Positions 52,701 through 63,658 are shown, numbered from the stretch's first letter. The stretch is DNA of 64,000 nucleotides from Ditylenchus dipsaci (GCA_004194705.1 SADC01000858.1:310001-374000), one strand, 5' to 3'. Program-made: numbers and translations. Notes: generated by a model from the sequence alone, not told the origin.

Positions 52701-54815
52701 TGAGTTCTGTGGTTATTTTCAATTGATTTGGACAACACCCATTTTCTAATCTATTTCAATAGGCATGTGTGGTTATCAACCCATTTTTGACCGAATTTCG
52801 AAAATAATCTCTATTTTGTAATAGTGAAAGCCCACACCTGATTTGGATATGTTAAAGGGCCATTGCCGTCCCCGACAACGAGAATTTCAAGTGTTTGAAT
52901 TGGCGCGGGACAGTTCTCTTTCGTCTTTCATTTTACTCTTTTGAGTCATCCGAAGCAAGTCAAAAGAGTACAATGAAAGACGAAAGAGAACTGTCCCGCG
53001 CGAATTCAAACATTTGAAATTCTTGTTGTCGGGACGGCAATGGCCCTTTAAGTTGGGTAATTTATCCCGTTTGTGCCCACCGACCCCGCCCCCTCTTCCT
53101 AGGAGGTCAATTTCCAATTTCTATATTTTTGATTTAATATCATTTTATCTGCAATTTTACAAATGATGGCCAGAAAGTCGAGTTCTCAACTCGAAATTTT
53201 AAAATATGGGCATTTTGTCAAAATAAGGATATTTCGGGCATGTTGGCGAAAAAAAGTATTTCATCCATTGCTTATTGCTCTTTGGTGCCAAAAAAAGAGA
53301 TTTTGACGTGAAATTCTGAAAAAAAGATTCGGAGTCACAAAGCAGGATTATCTTAAAAATTTCTGATGTTTACTGAAAAGTTGAATCAGTATAACTTGTC
53401 CTGGACCCGTAGTAAAAACAAAAAAAGTTAGACTGATGCTAATTCGACTATATCTCGCCGATTAGTGAACTTTACGAAAAACGGTTTTTAGTGGTCGGAA
53501 GATAATTTATCTGGCTTTCAGATGAGATATAAACTACATCCAGCATATGATAGCATAACTAAGATAAATCGATTTTCATAATTAGACTCCAAATTAGACT
53601 TTTAGAAATCCACTTTTTAGTTGGGATGCTAATTGGCTGATTGCTTGGCAAATATTTTTCTACTTATTCTTGTGGTTACTTTTAACACGTAAAGGATATA
53701 TTTCGGCGCATTTTAGTATGAGACAGTCAAAGCACGGGAAAACAGAAAAAATTTTTACGAGCAAAAGTTTGCCAAAAAATGAAAATTTAGACTTTAGACT
53801 GCTCTAGAGGTGGCTAAAGTCTAAATTTTCATTTTTTGGCAAACTTTTGCTCGTAAAATTTTTTCTGTGTTTTCCGTGCTTTGACTGTCTCATACTAAAA
53901 TGCGCCGAAATATATCCTTTACGTGTTAAAAGTAACCACAAGAATAAGTAGAAAAATATTTGCCAAGCAATCAGCCAATTAGCATCCCAACTAAAAAAGT
54001 GGATTTCTAAAAGTCTAATTTGGAGTCTAATTATGAAAATCGATTTATCTTAGTTATGCTATCATATGCTGGATGTAGTTTATATCTCATCTGAAAGCCA
54101 GATAAATTATCTTCCGACCACTAAAAACCGTTTTTCGTAAAGTTCACTAATCGGCGAGATATAGTCGAATTAGCATCAGTCTAACTTTTTTTGTTTTTAC
54201 TACGGGTCCTGGTTAAAAATTTACTGAAAATAGTATTAAATAAACATTGAAAATTTGGTAATTCAATAATATGATTTTTAGAAATTGTTTACCTATAGCA
54301 TAACTATTGAATATACTGCAGCATTTTTTACATTTTTTATTCATTACTGGGCAGTGTGGTACAAGAAGAGAATTCGTTTTACTAACAGCAGTCAGTCTTC
54401 AGCCAAAAACAAGAGTTTGTCAGTCAAGTTCCAAGTGGAAGAGACTATCAGGATTGCTCGAACACTTCTTCCAATAGTAGTGGTTAAGTGCTTCCTGCAA
54501 ACATCTTCAACCATTTTGTCTTATGTGGCTAATCAGGTTTGGATTAGACCAGATTTCAAAATAAAATCTGTTATATTTAAGATTTGGATCAGCCCACCCA
54601 CAGACGTGCAAATGATTATTTACGAGCTGGTCAACCTAAACCACCTGCAACCTCTAACTACCTCTTTGTTGATGGTCTATGGCAGTGGACAGTTTGGCAG
54701 AGTGTTTGGTTGTTGCAAAAAACCACTGACACACTTGATATGGCTAATGATCAGGAAGCCCACTTCAAAGGACTTAAAAACATGTTTGAAAAACCCTGAA
54801 GTTAGCAGTTTGTAA
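49793..54815 (+). CDS. SRA/SRAB-like serpentine chemoreceptor
   Basis: Nematode-specific seven-transmembrane receptor, expected in chemosensory neurons. Exons: 49793-49940, 49986-50096, 51823-51893, 52311-52518, 52559-52669, 54282-54815. Landmarks: MSLITNTSLSPLC then TM1 (FLALFCALIVIVFMF); IFHPNTKIIYYF (the FHxNxK block before TM2); ILHYQIDTAVC; SNPCE and SPFISTREA; TM3 with ERIICIFKISDYEK; TM4; ALPYAILHFW; TM5 (FTYSITIEYTAAFF); the cytoplasmic KFQVEETIRIARTLL block resembling the family's YQxxEN motif; TM6-TM7. Bases are missing near 49886 (AAAA) and 52348, and extra As lie near 50002 and 52474. The phase between exons 2 and 3 remains unresolved. Intron 2 carries a 1.46-kb transposon-like element and intron 5 a hairpin MITE and an 800-bp palindrome. 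A minimal 40-nt intron separates exons 4 and 5. Confidence 0.8.
50315..51780. mobile_element. DNA-transposon-like element, possibly Merlin/IS1595-type
   Basis: Inverted ends of about 100 nt: cctttcctcctttttgtctc, then aaacgtatagcgcc and cgcgccaattcaaa (50343-50415). The mirror tttgaattggcgcg, gcgtttcctccttttgtctc and aaacgtatac lies at 51647-51735. On the minus strand near 50575-50440 a coding-like stretch reads LGREAEEFKIARHTS then DSAVSAISFLKYAYDYS and TIVELASQFDYHTAKTS. A second at 50880-50745 reads KFTAALKQKLELQRRK. These resemble the helix-turn-helix part of IS1595/Merlin transposases, but the resemblance is weak and the catalytic core is not seen. It lies in chemoreceptor intron 2. Confidence 0.55.
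52855..53055. repeat. Near-perfect 200-bp hairpin MITE
   Basis: ttaaagggccattgccgtcc on the left and ggacggcaatggccctttaa on the right. The arms pair through ggcgcgggacagttctcttt and its inverse around gagtcatccgaagcaagtc. It lies in chemoreceptor intron 5. Confidence 0.9.
53404..54211. repeat. Long near-perfect palindrome (~395-bp arms)
   Basis: The left arm 53404-53797 and right arm 53814-54211 are inverse copies with only a handful of differences (for example near 53745 and 53870), separated by 16 nt (gactgctctagaggtg area). The arms are otherwise unlike any other repeat here and have no coding potential. It lies in the intron just before the last exon of the chemoreceptor gene. Confidence 0.95.
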
Positions 54816-54954
54816 ATAATCAAATTATTTTACTAGAGTGTGTGTATATAAAAACTTTTGAATAAACTTGTTTGTTGCTATGTAAAACTGTTCATCTAAG
54901 AAGGCATTGATAATGTCGGGCGGGAAGTCCTGGTTTTAACTAATGCGAAAATGT

Positions 54955-55110
54955 TTGGCCCTATCGCTCAATGGGGGGGGGGTTCCTTTGGTTCCCCCTG
55001 TTGTTTTTTTTATGATTTTTTGGGCTTTAGGCTTAGGAAAGGGTAGGCCAGCTTATGTTAGGACAGACTCAAACGAAAAATAGACTCATATTTGAGTTCA
55101 TCCTATTACA
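54955..55110. repeat. ACCAAGGCA-type half element
   Basis: ggttcctttggttccccctg and gggcttaggcttaggaaagg, then ccagcttatgttaggacaga. The right half is replaced by the adjoining CAGTC MITE. Confidence 0.55.
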
Positions 55111-55284
55111 GTCAAACCTCTATATAACGGCACCCTCTATATAACGGCACCCAAAAATAAGACCAATTTGGTCGGGTTATACTGAAATTCAGTCAAAGTA
55201 AACCCTCTATATAACGGCACCTTCTATATAACGGCACTTTTTGCGGTCCCTAGGGGTGCCGTTATACAGAGGTTTGACTGTAGT
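55108..55284. repeat. CAGTCAAACCTCTATATAACGG MITE
   Basis: Begins ttacagtcaaacctctatat and ends atacagaggtttgactgtag. Four internal ctatataacggcacc units, two on each side. The termini look like those of pogo/Tigger-type elements with TA target sites; this assignment is inference. Confidence 0.85.
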
Positions 55285-55894
55285 AGATAGGGCCAAATGT
55301 TTTATGAGAGCAACTCTAACCAAAAACTATTAAGAGTTACTATAGTGATGGCTAGATTATTAAATGATCATGTTGGAAAAAGCATTCAAAATATTTTTAA
55401 CGCTAAATGTGAATAATACCATTTTAAAGAGAAAATCATCACAAGAATACTGGATGATAAATAGGGAAGTAAATGTAGTAATCAGCAGGGTGGGCTTTAA
55501 AAAATTCCCTATTTTCTTTTTCCCATGACTTTTTGAATTTGCGTTACTTTGACGAGATATTTTTCACTTGTAAGCTGAGTATTGAGCTAATCAAATGACA
55601 TCAAACATGCAAAGAAATTTATAATTGAACACACTCAAAAATAACAATAATTTCGCCTATTTCTGAGGGTCATAATTTTTGAAAATCTAAGTATTGAGCT
55701 ACGGCCTTCAAAAAGTTAAACGAAAAGTAAAAAAAGTCAACGTTCATAATTCAAACTTCAGCCAAGTCAACAAAACGAAAAAAAGTCTCTTCGAAGTATT
55801 TTGAGTGGTCAATTGAGCGACCGAATCAACGTTTTTGTAAAGTTTCTGAAAGTTAAAAAAAAATCAAAAAAAATGAGCCCTGTATGATTGGGAA

Positions 55895-56095
55895 GGGGTT
55901 TTTTACCCTGGTTCCCCTTGTTTTAATTGTGATTTTTAGGCTTAGGCAAGGGTAGTCCAGCGTATGTTAGGATGGGCTTAAACATGAGTCTAAAATAGTG
56001 TGAGTCTGTCCTACCCTTGCCTAAGCCTAATGACTAAAAAGTCTTGAAAAACTACAGGGGGACCAGGTCAAACCCTCCCTCATCATCATATAGGG
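55895..56095. repeat. ACCAAGGCA foldback
   Basis: Left ttttaccctggttccccttg with ggcttaggcaagggtagtcc. Right ctacagggggaccaggtcaa with tacccttgcctaagcctaat. A further fragment (tgggggaccaaggccttttt, aacagcggaccaaggcaaaa) is at 56930-56980. No gene is supported from 54816 to 59700. Confidence 0.65.
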
Positions 56096-57149
56096 CCAAA
56101 ACATCCTTAAAATTATTTGTTAGAACAACTTTAGAATTATGGCCCAATACTGTAGCTGAGTATTGGGTTCGTGATATTCAAAAATAATAATTAAGAAAAA
56201 GATCTTAAATCTGTCAAATGATTTAGACATAAAAGTCTTGCGCGTTTGCATTTGCGAAACTGTCATTGTCATCAACAAGTATGGTCCTTTAAAGTTACTC
56301 CAAATAACAAAGAATTATATGGTTATAAAAAATTGTTTCAAGTACACATCTGTGTGTACAATTGATGTATGTTAGCAAAAAGGCAAAGGCCAGCTCTTCG
56401 GCTGGCCGTCCACCCCCAGCACCAACGCCGACGCAGCCAACAAAGGAAGAGAAGGCATCGATCTATATAGTCTCCCTTTACTGATCAATGAGTTAGCATA
56501 GATGCACCAGCAGCAGGGAAGGAAAGACCTTTTTTGAACCAGCCAATCCAACCAAAATGGCTTTAATTAAATGCCTTTTCATTATTTTGCTGAAGCACCT
56601 TTTGTGCTTTTTTTAGTAAAACACCTAAAGTATTAAAAATAGTTGATAGATTTTGTTTTTATTTCATTTTTATTATTTTATCTTTTTTGATAGTTACTAT
56701 GACTGCTCAAGTCAAAAGTGATTTGAGCTAAAGAGGCATCCCCACACCAATAAGTCCATGGATGGCTCGAGTATGGCTCAGAAAGAGAATCGGTTCCCTT
56801 TTTCATCCTCAGTCACCACTATCGTTTTTTTTATTGAAAATGCCTTGGACCCAATGTTCATGAAAGTCATGTTAATATGGTGATTATAGCTAGCATGTTA
56901 ACATTAACCATGATCACCTTCCAAACAACATGGGGGACCAAGGCCTTTTTCAAGAAAAAACAACAGCGGACCAAGGCAAAAAATTTGGCGTGCTAAAGGT
57001 GAACAGGGCCAAGTGCCAACACTACCAAAATTCATTATTAGAACCGAAATGGGTTGCCAATGCATCTTTTCGCCAATGGCATCTTTTCGCCAATAGACTC
57101 TTTTCGCTTATACTCTTGATTACTCTAGCAAATAAGCAGTGAGGAGTGT

Positions 57150-57245
57150 AAATGAGATTTAATTCTTTAAATGGGGTGCACATCCAATAGCGAATAGATG
57201 ATCTCTCAGGTTTGATTCCCAGTGGGTGCATAACCTATTCTTTAA
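57150..57245 (+). repeat. tRNA-like SINE fragment
   Basis: B-box-like tcaggtttgattcccagtgg (about 57208) after gtgcacatccaatagcgaat, then ggtgcataacc. It resembles the tRNA-like tracts inside the 26.4-27.9 kb foldback. Confidence 0.45.
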
Positions 57246-57717
57246 CTCTATATTTGTAAGTGAGTTCACTGACTACTAAGGTCAAAAACTATCTAGGGAT
57301 TGATTGGAATCAATTCCATCACTGCTTTACTGTCACCAAATTCCCTAATTTCGGGAGTTCGTGCAAATGACCATCCAAATGAAAGGAACCATCCAAAATG
57401 ATGCATACTTAGTTTTATGTTGCCTTAACCTTTACTAATTTTATTTATTTGTCGACGCGTTTAGTAACTTTATAGAGTAAGAATTTCACGGGAAAGTAGA
57501 TATAAATTTTTCCAAGCCACAATCACTTCAGAAAAGTGGGTAGTAAGCAAAGTTTTTACCAAGGAAGAAAAGAGTATTTCTGAGGGTAGGATTTCGGTAT
57601 TATTTGGTAACTGACGTTTTTCGCAATTTTTATTTACATGATGATTTACAATCAAATACTGAAAATGATGTCAGGAAGCAGAGCTAGATTTTGAGTAGAA
57701 GCTTATAAATAGCCATG

Positions 57718-57898
57718 TACAGTCGAGTCTCGATTTAACGTACCCCCTGGGGACCGACCCTAGGGGTACGTTAAATCGAGGGGTACGTTATATCGGGGTA
57801 ATTTGACGGAGTTTATTATTGGAGGGACCGGCCCTAGGGGTACGTTAAATCGAAGGGTACGTTAAATGGGGGTACGTTAAATCGAGACTCGACTGTAA
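57718..57898. repeat. CAGTCGAGTCTCGATTTAACG MITE
   Basis: Begins tacagtcgagtctcgattta and ends taaatcgagactcgactgta, with five internal ggtacgttaaatcga-like units in mixed orientation. Confidence 0.9.
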
Positions 57899-58269
57899 AT
57901 TAAAATAGTAAAAAAACGCCAGTTCCAAAATAATACCGAAAAGCTCTAGGAAAGCCCTGGGTAGAATGGCATGGATTTGGACATCGTACAATGTTTCTTA
58001 AATTTTAGCTCTGACTAAATATAACTTTTTTTTCTCACTTTGATAGCTGAAATCGAAGCCTAGAATATTGGCTACATTTGGTAAATGGAACGTGTGAATT
58101 GCCAATATCAACCAAGATAGTCAAAGAAAAACTCTCCAAAACCATCAATTTTCGGCAATTTAGCCTATGTTAGCCTAGATAAAAACGCCTGCGCTGATGA
58201 TCTTATTGGATGAAAAAGAGTGTAAGGATCATTTCGACACTAAATTTGTCAATTGAAGGAAATAAAAAA

Positions 58270-58500
58270 GGGGCAGGATCCCTCAAGTAACCCTCCAAGA
58301 GTATTTTTCTCTAAGCTGACTTTGTTCACTTTTCACCCATTTTCCAGCTTTTGAGCACACGAAACCAAGTGTATTGGCCGCTTCGCAGCGAGAGACTAAC
58401 GCACTCCTCATTGCAAGGGATTAGGGTGAAAGAAACCAAGGGATCCGAAAAAAGTATGCTTAGAGAAAGATACTCTTTGTAGGGGGTTACTTGCGGTCTT
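58270..58500. repeat. AAGTAACCC foldback
   Basis: Left ccctcaagtaaccctccaag with agtatttttctctaagctgac. Right agagaaagatactctttgta with gggggttacttgcgg. Related to the 15.8, 17.7 and 28.4 kb elements (shared ggccgcttcg and attgcaagggatt tracts). Confidence 0.65.
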
Positions 58501-58519
58501 CACGAATAAAGGGTATCCA

Positions 58520-59105
58520 TCAGTGTTTTGCTGAGGACACTTTTTGGGCCTATGAATGTGATTGAGAATGAAATTTTTCCTCAGAGCCTGTGAGTGATAG
58601 TGATAATTAAAAATTCTCCTCACAGAGAGTGAGTGAGAGTGAGGAATTTTTGTCCTCACAACTTGTGAGTGAGATTTAGAATGAAAAAACAGTTTTTACT
58701 TTCAGTGAGTATCTCACTTACGGTGATATTCTCACTGAAAGTAAGAATCTCAGTGAGAATCACCGTATTTTCTCTTATAAGAGCCCATGGGCGCTTATTT
58801 TTCAAGCCCCAAAAATCTGAAAATTTTGGGGTCGATCTCGAAAATTTTGAGTGCTCAATCAAAATCTAGAACAGGGAATCAGTAGAAGAAAACGCGAAAA
58901 ACAGAGTAGCAAAATATTTGCTGTGGGCTGAGACAGAGGTCCTCAAAGTTAGAAATTGGGCACTTATTAGAGCATGGGCGCTTATTAAAGGAAATACGGT
59001 AAGCCAGAATCGGATCTTGTGAGGGTGAGAACGTTTTTTTTTGGCCTGTGATGAGAGTGATCAAGAACAAAATTTGTCCTCACAGGTCACAGTCAGAGTC
59101 CCATT
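58520..59105. repeat. GTGAGTGAGA-rich block with nested ACCGTATTT MITE
   Basis: Irregular repeats of gtgagtgagagtgag and cctcacaacttgtgag at 58580-58760 and 59020-59100 surround a nested element, 58762-59003: caccgtattttctcttataa to cttattaaaggaaatacggt. Confidence 0.65.
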
Positions 59106-59704
59106 AACTCTGGAGCAAACAAAGCCAGACAAAAAACAACTGATAAAATGTTTCTTTTGAATGCTTGAATGGAGCAACTGACAAAGACTTCTTCGTACAT
59201 TTGTTAGCACTATTTTACTAACAAAACTTTCACTGCACCGAAACCCTTTTTCCTAATCTTAAACTGCTGAAAAAAGAGAATTTCCAGTCATTTCTCGGTC
59301 AAGACAATAAAATATCCCTTGAATACAAACAAAGATATTTTCCATGTACTATTCCAACGAATGCCAAGTTCCTCTTCTTGTGATCTTATCAGCGGAAAAA
59401 TGACCCTTGAGCACCCAGACCCAGTTTAGTACTGTTTGGCTTGGGCCCTTTGAGAGTGGCCTATAGCAAATGTCCACTCTTTTGTATTTGAAGATTTGAT
59501 TGATTGATTGATTAAGTTATATTGAAAAAGTTTTCTGCTAACACTACATATTACTATTTTGAAAGAAATTCCAAATCCATGTTTATATATAAAGATTGTT
59601 TGGATCCTAAAAATATCAACAACAATTTTTGTAAATTTCTGTAATGTGTTCACTATTTTTCATTAAAATTTGTATTCAGATCAGAATAAACATACTTTTT
59701 TCAG

Positions 59705-59765
59705 CTGGTGTTTATTTTGCTGCTATCAGGCAGGGATGACTATTATTCCGGATATTGGACCTGTG
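59705..59765 (+). CDS. Orphan candidate exon
   Basis: Bounded by TTTTTTCAG and GTAAGT, it encodes LVFILLLSGRDDYYSGYWTC. It may be a 5' exon of an unrecognised gene; it does not fit the N terminus of the innexin that follows. Confidence 0.25.
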
Positions 59766-60239
59766 GTAAGTTAACTTTTTTATTCATAAAAGAAGTGAGT
59801 TCTAGTTTTTTAACACTCCGACAGTCGTGCGTTACAAATAGAACTACTGAGGCAATAAAAACGATAATGAAATATTTTTCGAAAAAATTGGTATCTGCGG
59901 GTCATTCGCCCCAAATAATTTTTTTTTGAACTAAAACATTTATTTTGCTAGAAAAACCTGCATTTTAGACAGTAAATTTCTGTTCAGTATGGTCGATTTG
60001 GTTAAAAAACTACCTTTAAACTTTATAGCTCACTGTGAAAATCCACCTTCCGCACGAGACAAAAATTATTCAAATATTGATTTATCGAAGTTCAAACGTT
60101 TGTGGTCTCGAGTTTGTAAAATAAACCGACCGTCGTCTAGTTAGAATATATTTACGATGTATTGCTGTATTGTTGAAAAAAGTAAGAACACAGGCTGTAA
60201 AAATGTCAATAAAAGAGACTATCGTAAGACTTTTTTCAG

Positions 60240-63200
60240 AGCAACTTCGTATCTAAACGACTGCTGAAGCAAGTGGAATTTGATGACAGAGTCGACCAGC
60301 TAAATTACTTGGTGACACCTACCCTTATTCTTTTGTTTGCAGCCATTGTCTCCGGCAAGATATACGCTGGTTCACCAATGAATTGCCTGGTAATTTTACT
60401 AAAGTTCAGATCTAAATATACACCTCTAAAGCTTCATTGTTTAGCTTCCACAGAGCTTTAGCCCAGAGCTCCGGAAATTTGCTATGGACTATTGTTTTAT
60501 TGAAAACGGTACTTTTTTATTGAAAAAGTAAAATATAAATATAAGTTTATTGTTCAGTTTACTTTGTTGGCCTCAAAGAGGACATTCCGAGTGTGTTGGA
60601 ACGAGAGAGCAGGGAGTTCAAGTACTACCAATGGGTAAATAATCACTAGCTTTTTTGATGGCTAAGATGTAAATTGTTATGGTTGTAAGGTGCCCTACCT
60701 GCTGGTCCTCCAAGCCGCTCTTTTCAACCTCCTATCTGGGTCTGGAAAAACCACTACAGACAATCAGGTAATAGTAGTCTGTTAATAGGCAAAAAAATTA
60801 ACTTGCTTTGAATAGAAAAATTGATCTATTTATTCTGGCCCAAAAAAATTCAGAAAATTTCGGTTATAAATTTTTTTTCTGTACACATTTGGTTTTTTTA
60901 GTCAAAGAGCTCCCAGATAGCTTAGCTAGTGTACTCATTTTTCTTGAAAATTTCGATGGGACAACAAGCTACCGTATTTTCTGTCCAGGGTGTCCCAAAA
61001 AACCCCCTACCTTCAAGGGCCAGTAGGACCATTTTTAATTTTCAACTTTTTGTGCTTGCTATGTCATCTTGTAGCCCTGGAAATTCTCTAGTAAATGATA
61101 TATCAACATTGACTAAGTGACAATAGTGAAGTGGGTGAATAAACAGAACAAATAAAAAACCGGATTTTTTGTTTTTGTTGACTTAAAAAATTATTGACGT
61201 TTTTTTTCAGGTCAGATTTTAATATCAAAATTTATTTTGAAAAAATATTTAAACACATGATTTTTTAGCCCTTTCTTTTCTTTTTCGATTGGTTCATAAA
61301 AATTTCTTGGACTATTTTCAAAAAGTCAACATCCGACGCTTAACACAAATAAAGTCATTTCACAAAGTTTGACAAGCACTTTTGTCACCTTAACTGATCG
61401 AAATTTTGCTTGAGTGTTTCGCGTTAAGAATTTTCACTTCAAAATATGTTGTAGCGCAGATGAAGAGCTACAAAAACCTTTTTACAGAATTATTTTTGTA
61501 AATTTAAATGTTGAGATATAGTCTCACGAAAACAGCAAATCCATTAAAAAACGACTGAAATTCGAAAAAATTCAGAAAAATCGATTTTTGGATATTTGTG
61601 GTTTTTTCAAAAAGCCATAACTCAACATTTATATTTTCAAAAAATATTCTGCAATTTGGGTTTGTAGCGCTTGATCTGCGCTACGACATAGTGCAATAAT
61701 GTTATCACAGCACATAAAACCTTTTCAAAATTTTCTGACCATGAGTCAATTTGACAAAACAGAAAATCCGGGGATTGAAAATCCAGTTTTTTATTTCTTC
61801 TGTCTATTAACCCACTATGCTATCATCACTCAGTTAATGTTGATATATCATTCGCTAGAGAATTACCAGGGCCACAAAATGACATATCATGCACAAAAAA
61901 TTGAAAATTAAAAATGGTACTACGGTGCCCTTGAAAGGTAGGGGTTTTTTCGGACACCCTGTATTAAAGAGGGGGGGGGGTGTTTGTTTTTAGGTTTGAA
62001 AAAGTGGCTTTCATGACGCAGTGCGTAAGCGTTTGCGTTTTTTGGCCCAAAATAATATTGCAGGCTTGATCCCACGTGGTGGCACACTATTTATTTTGTC
62101 TTTTTTGACCAGTTCTAGGGGTAATTTGGGTCGCTGATTCCGAATCTGGCGTCAAAAAGTGTAATCAGCCCAAGAACTGGCCAAAAAGGCAAACAATAGC
62201 GTGCCACCACGGGATCGAACCTGCAACATTATTCGGGCCAAAAAACGCAAAGGCTTACGCCGCACCATGAAAGCCACTTTTTCAGACCTAAATGGCTTTC
62301 CCCCCTTTAAGTCCCCGGGAGTTATTGTTCAACCCTAAAAACTTGGGAATAATTTCATGTCAATTTCGAGATTTTTGGTGCTTAACCAAGATCTGAAAAC
62401 TGGAATCGGGAAAACTCGTGGTAGCAAAAAAAGCAAAAAGATATTTGCAAAATAATTTTTCTAGGCTGAGATATGACGTCCATATAGAGGGGAGTTATTA
62501 CTTAGGGGGACTAATTGGAGAGGGGATCTTAATACAGAAAATACGGTAATCATGCAATTTTTTTTTAAATTTTTCGAATTTTTCCGGGCCAACCTGCATA
62601 TGAAAAAACTGGCTAAAGGCTTCACTTATAATACTAAACACTTGAGGTTTTACTAATGTCGTGTCTTTATTACGGATTTGCAGAAGTAAACCCTGACCTG
62701 GTCATGAGGGAAGCCAGGAAAATCCGCTCTCTTCGTGATGACCAAAGACGCCGAATGATGGATGTGCTGTCCGGAGATGTGGCCGATTGTTTGGATTTAG
62801 ATGAAAACCAACAAGCTTTCCGACAGACCCTGTGGTATCTGCTCACCAAAGTCCTATTTTTGCTCAACATCGTGCTCCAGTTTGTGCTACTAGGTGCATT
62901 TATTGGACGGGGCTACAATGCTTGGTGCTGGAATGTTTTTATTTCTGTCTTTGGCATGGATGATCCTTACAACGACCGATGGTGCTTGTTCATTGATCAA
63001 AATTTAGTTTAAACGTGTATTTACAGGGTAAAAGCACCAGTGTTCCCCACTGATGCTCTCTGTGACTTTGTCGTTCGTCAACTGGGAAATTCTCACAGTA
63101 GGTCTTGAAAATTTTTATATTACACTTGGTTTTAACTACACGGTTTTAACCGACCCTCCTTTTTCTAAAAGCCACCCCTCCGCTCATATTAGTAATGGCC

Positions 63201-63658
63201 AAGCCATGAGCCTAAACTTAGCTTACTAGCCTGAACCAAAATTATTAGGAACGGTCATGTTAGAACTCAGCAGCGCTGAAAATTATTTAATGCATTCAAT
63301 TAGTCGATTGAAGTTTGAAAAAAAATTTAGGACATACAATTCAGTGCATGTTGATGATAACCAGTTCAACGAGAAAATGTTCTTATTTTTCACGTAAATC
63401 TTATAATTTATTTGAATTATCTGCTACATTTTTTTGTTCCCTGCTTTCAGTGTCTACTTTTTTATTGTTGGAGTGATCACCCTCTTAAACACCCTTTGCT
63501 GGATTTTGGCTCTACTAGTGCCTAATGAAAAGTACAACTTAGTTAGGCGGCTAATCAAGAAAGACAAACTTATTGGACCAGACAACCACGAAAAGATCCG
63601 CAACTTCACTGACAACGCCCTTAAAACTGATGGAATTCTTTTGCTCCATTTTATCAAG
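60240..63658 (+). CDS. Innexin gap-junction protein (3' end beyond window)
   Basis: Four-pass gap-junction channel subunit. Exons: 60240-60389, 60558-60634, 60690-60767, 62684-63097, 63345-63393, 63451-63658, continuing past 64000. Exon 1 has the N-terminal block VEFDDRVDQLNY and TM1 ending SGKIYAGSPMNC. Then come the family hallmark KYYQW-VPYLL and, after one restored base, PPIWVWKNHYRQS. The cytoplasmic loop and TM3 lie in exon 4 (VNPDLVMREARKI, FVLLGAFIGRGYNAW). The second extracellular loop (FPTDALCDFVVRQLGN) is followed by NQFNEKMFLFF, TM4 (VGVITLLNTLCWILALL) and TDGILLLHFIK. A TAA (63010-63012) interrupts exon 4 in frame, just before YRVKAPVFPTDALCDF. The gap there is too short for an intron, so it is a nonsense change or error. 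The true start codon is unresolved; MSIKETI at 60202 is possible. Intron 3 (1.9 kb) is repeat-filled. Confidence 0.85.
60955..61970. repeat. Foldback with CAGGGTGTCC ends in innexin intron
   Basis: Left gtccagggtgtcccaaaaaa, then accttcaagggcc. Right cccttgaaaggtaggggttt and cggacaccctgtatt. The arms pair for about 230 nt, including ttgatatatca and tagagaatt tracts. The centre holds a diverged inner pair (aaaaagccataactcaacat near 61606 and atgttgagatatagtc near 61509). Confidence 0.75.
61985..62292. repeat. tRNA-like palindromic element
   Basis: Left arm: gtggctttcatgacgcagtg, cgtaagcg (A-box-like) and gcaggcttgatcccacg (B-box-like). The right arm is the inverse, with a perfect B box on the minus strand (GGTTCGATCCC). 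The centre tcgctgattccgaatctggc is shared with the copies near 20290 and 43240. Only about 300 nt, so both arms face inward. Confidence 0.75.
62295..62552. repeat. ACCGTATTT-type repeat, right half clear
   Basis: Ends cagaaaatacggtaatc with gagttattacttagg and ggggatcttaata inside. The left end (ggagttattgttcaaccctaa) lacks a clean terminus, having been cut by the preceding tRNA-like element. Confidence 0.55.

Noticed and set aside
54584..54799. Second open frame (with ANDYLRAGQPKPP) in the last chemoreceptor exon
   Set aside because: The frame carrying the ETIRIARTLL block and the TM7-like end runs uninterrupted through the whole exon, so this one is a shadow.
60740..60760. P-loop-like GSGKTT in an innexin exon
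   Set aside because: It appears only in the uncorrected frame; one restored base gives the innexin sequence PPIWVWKN instead.
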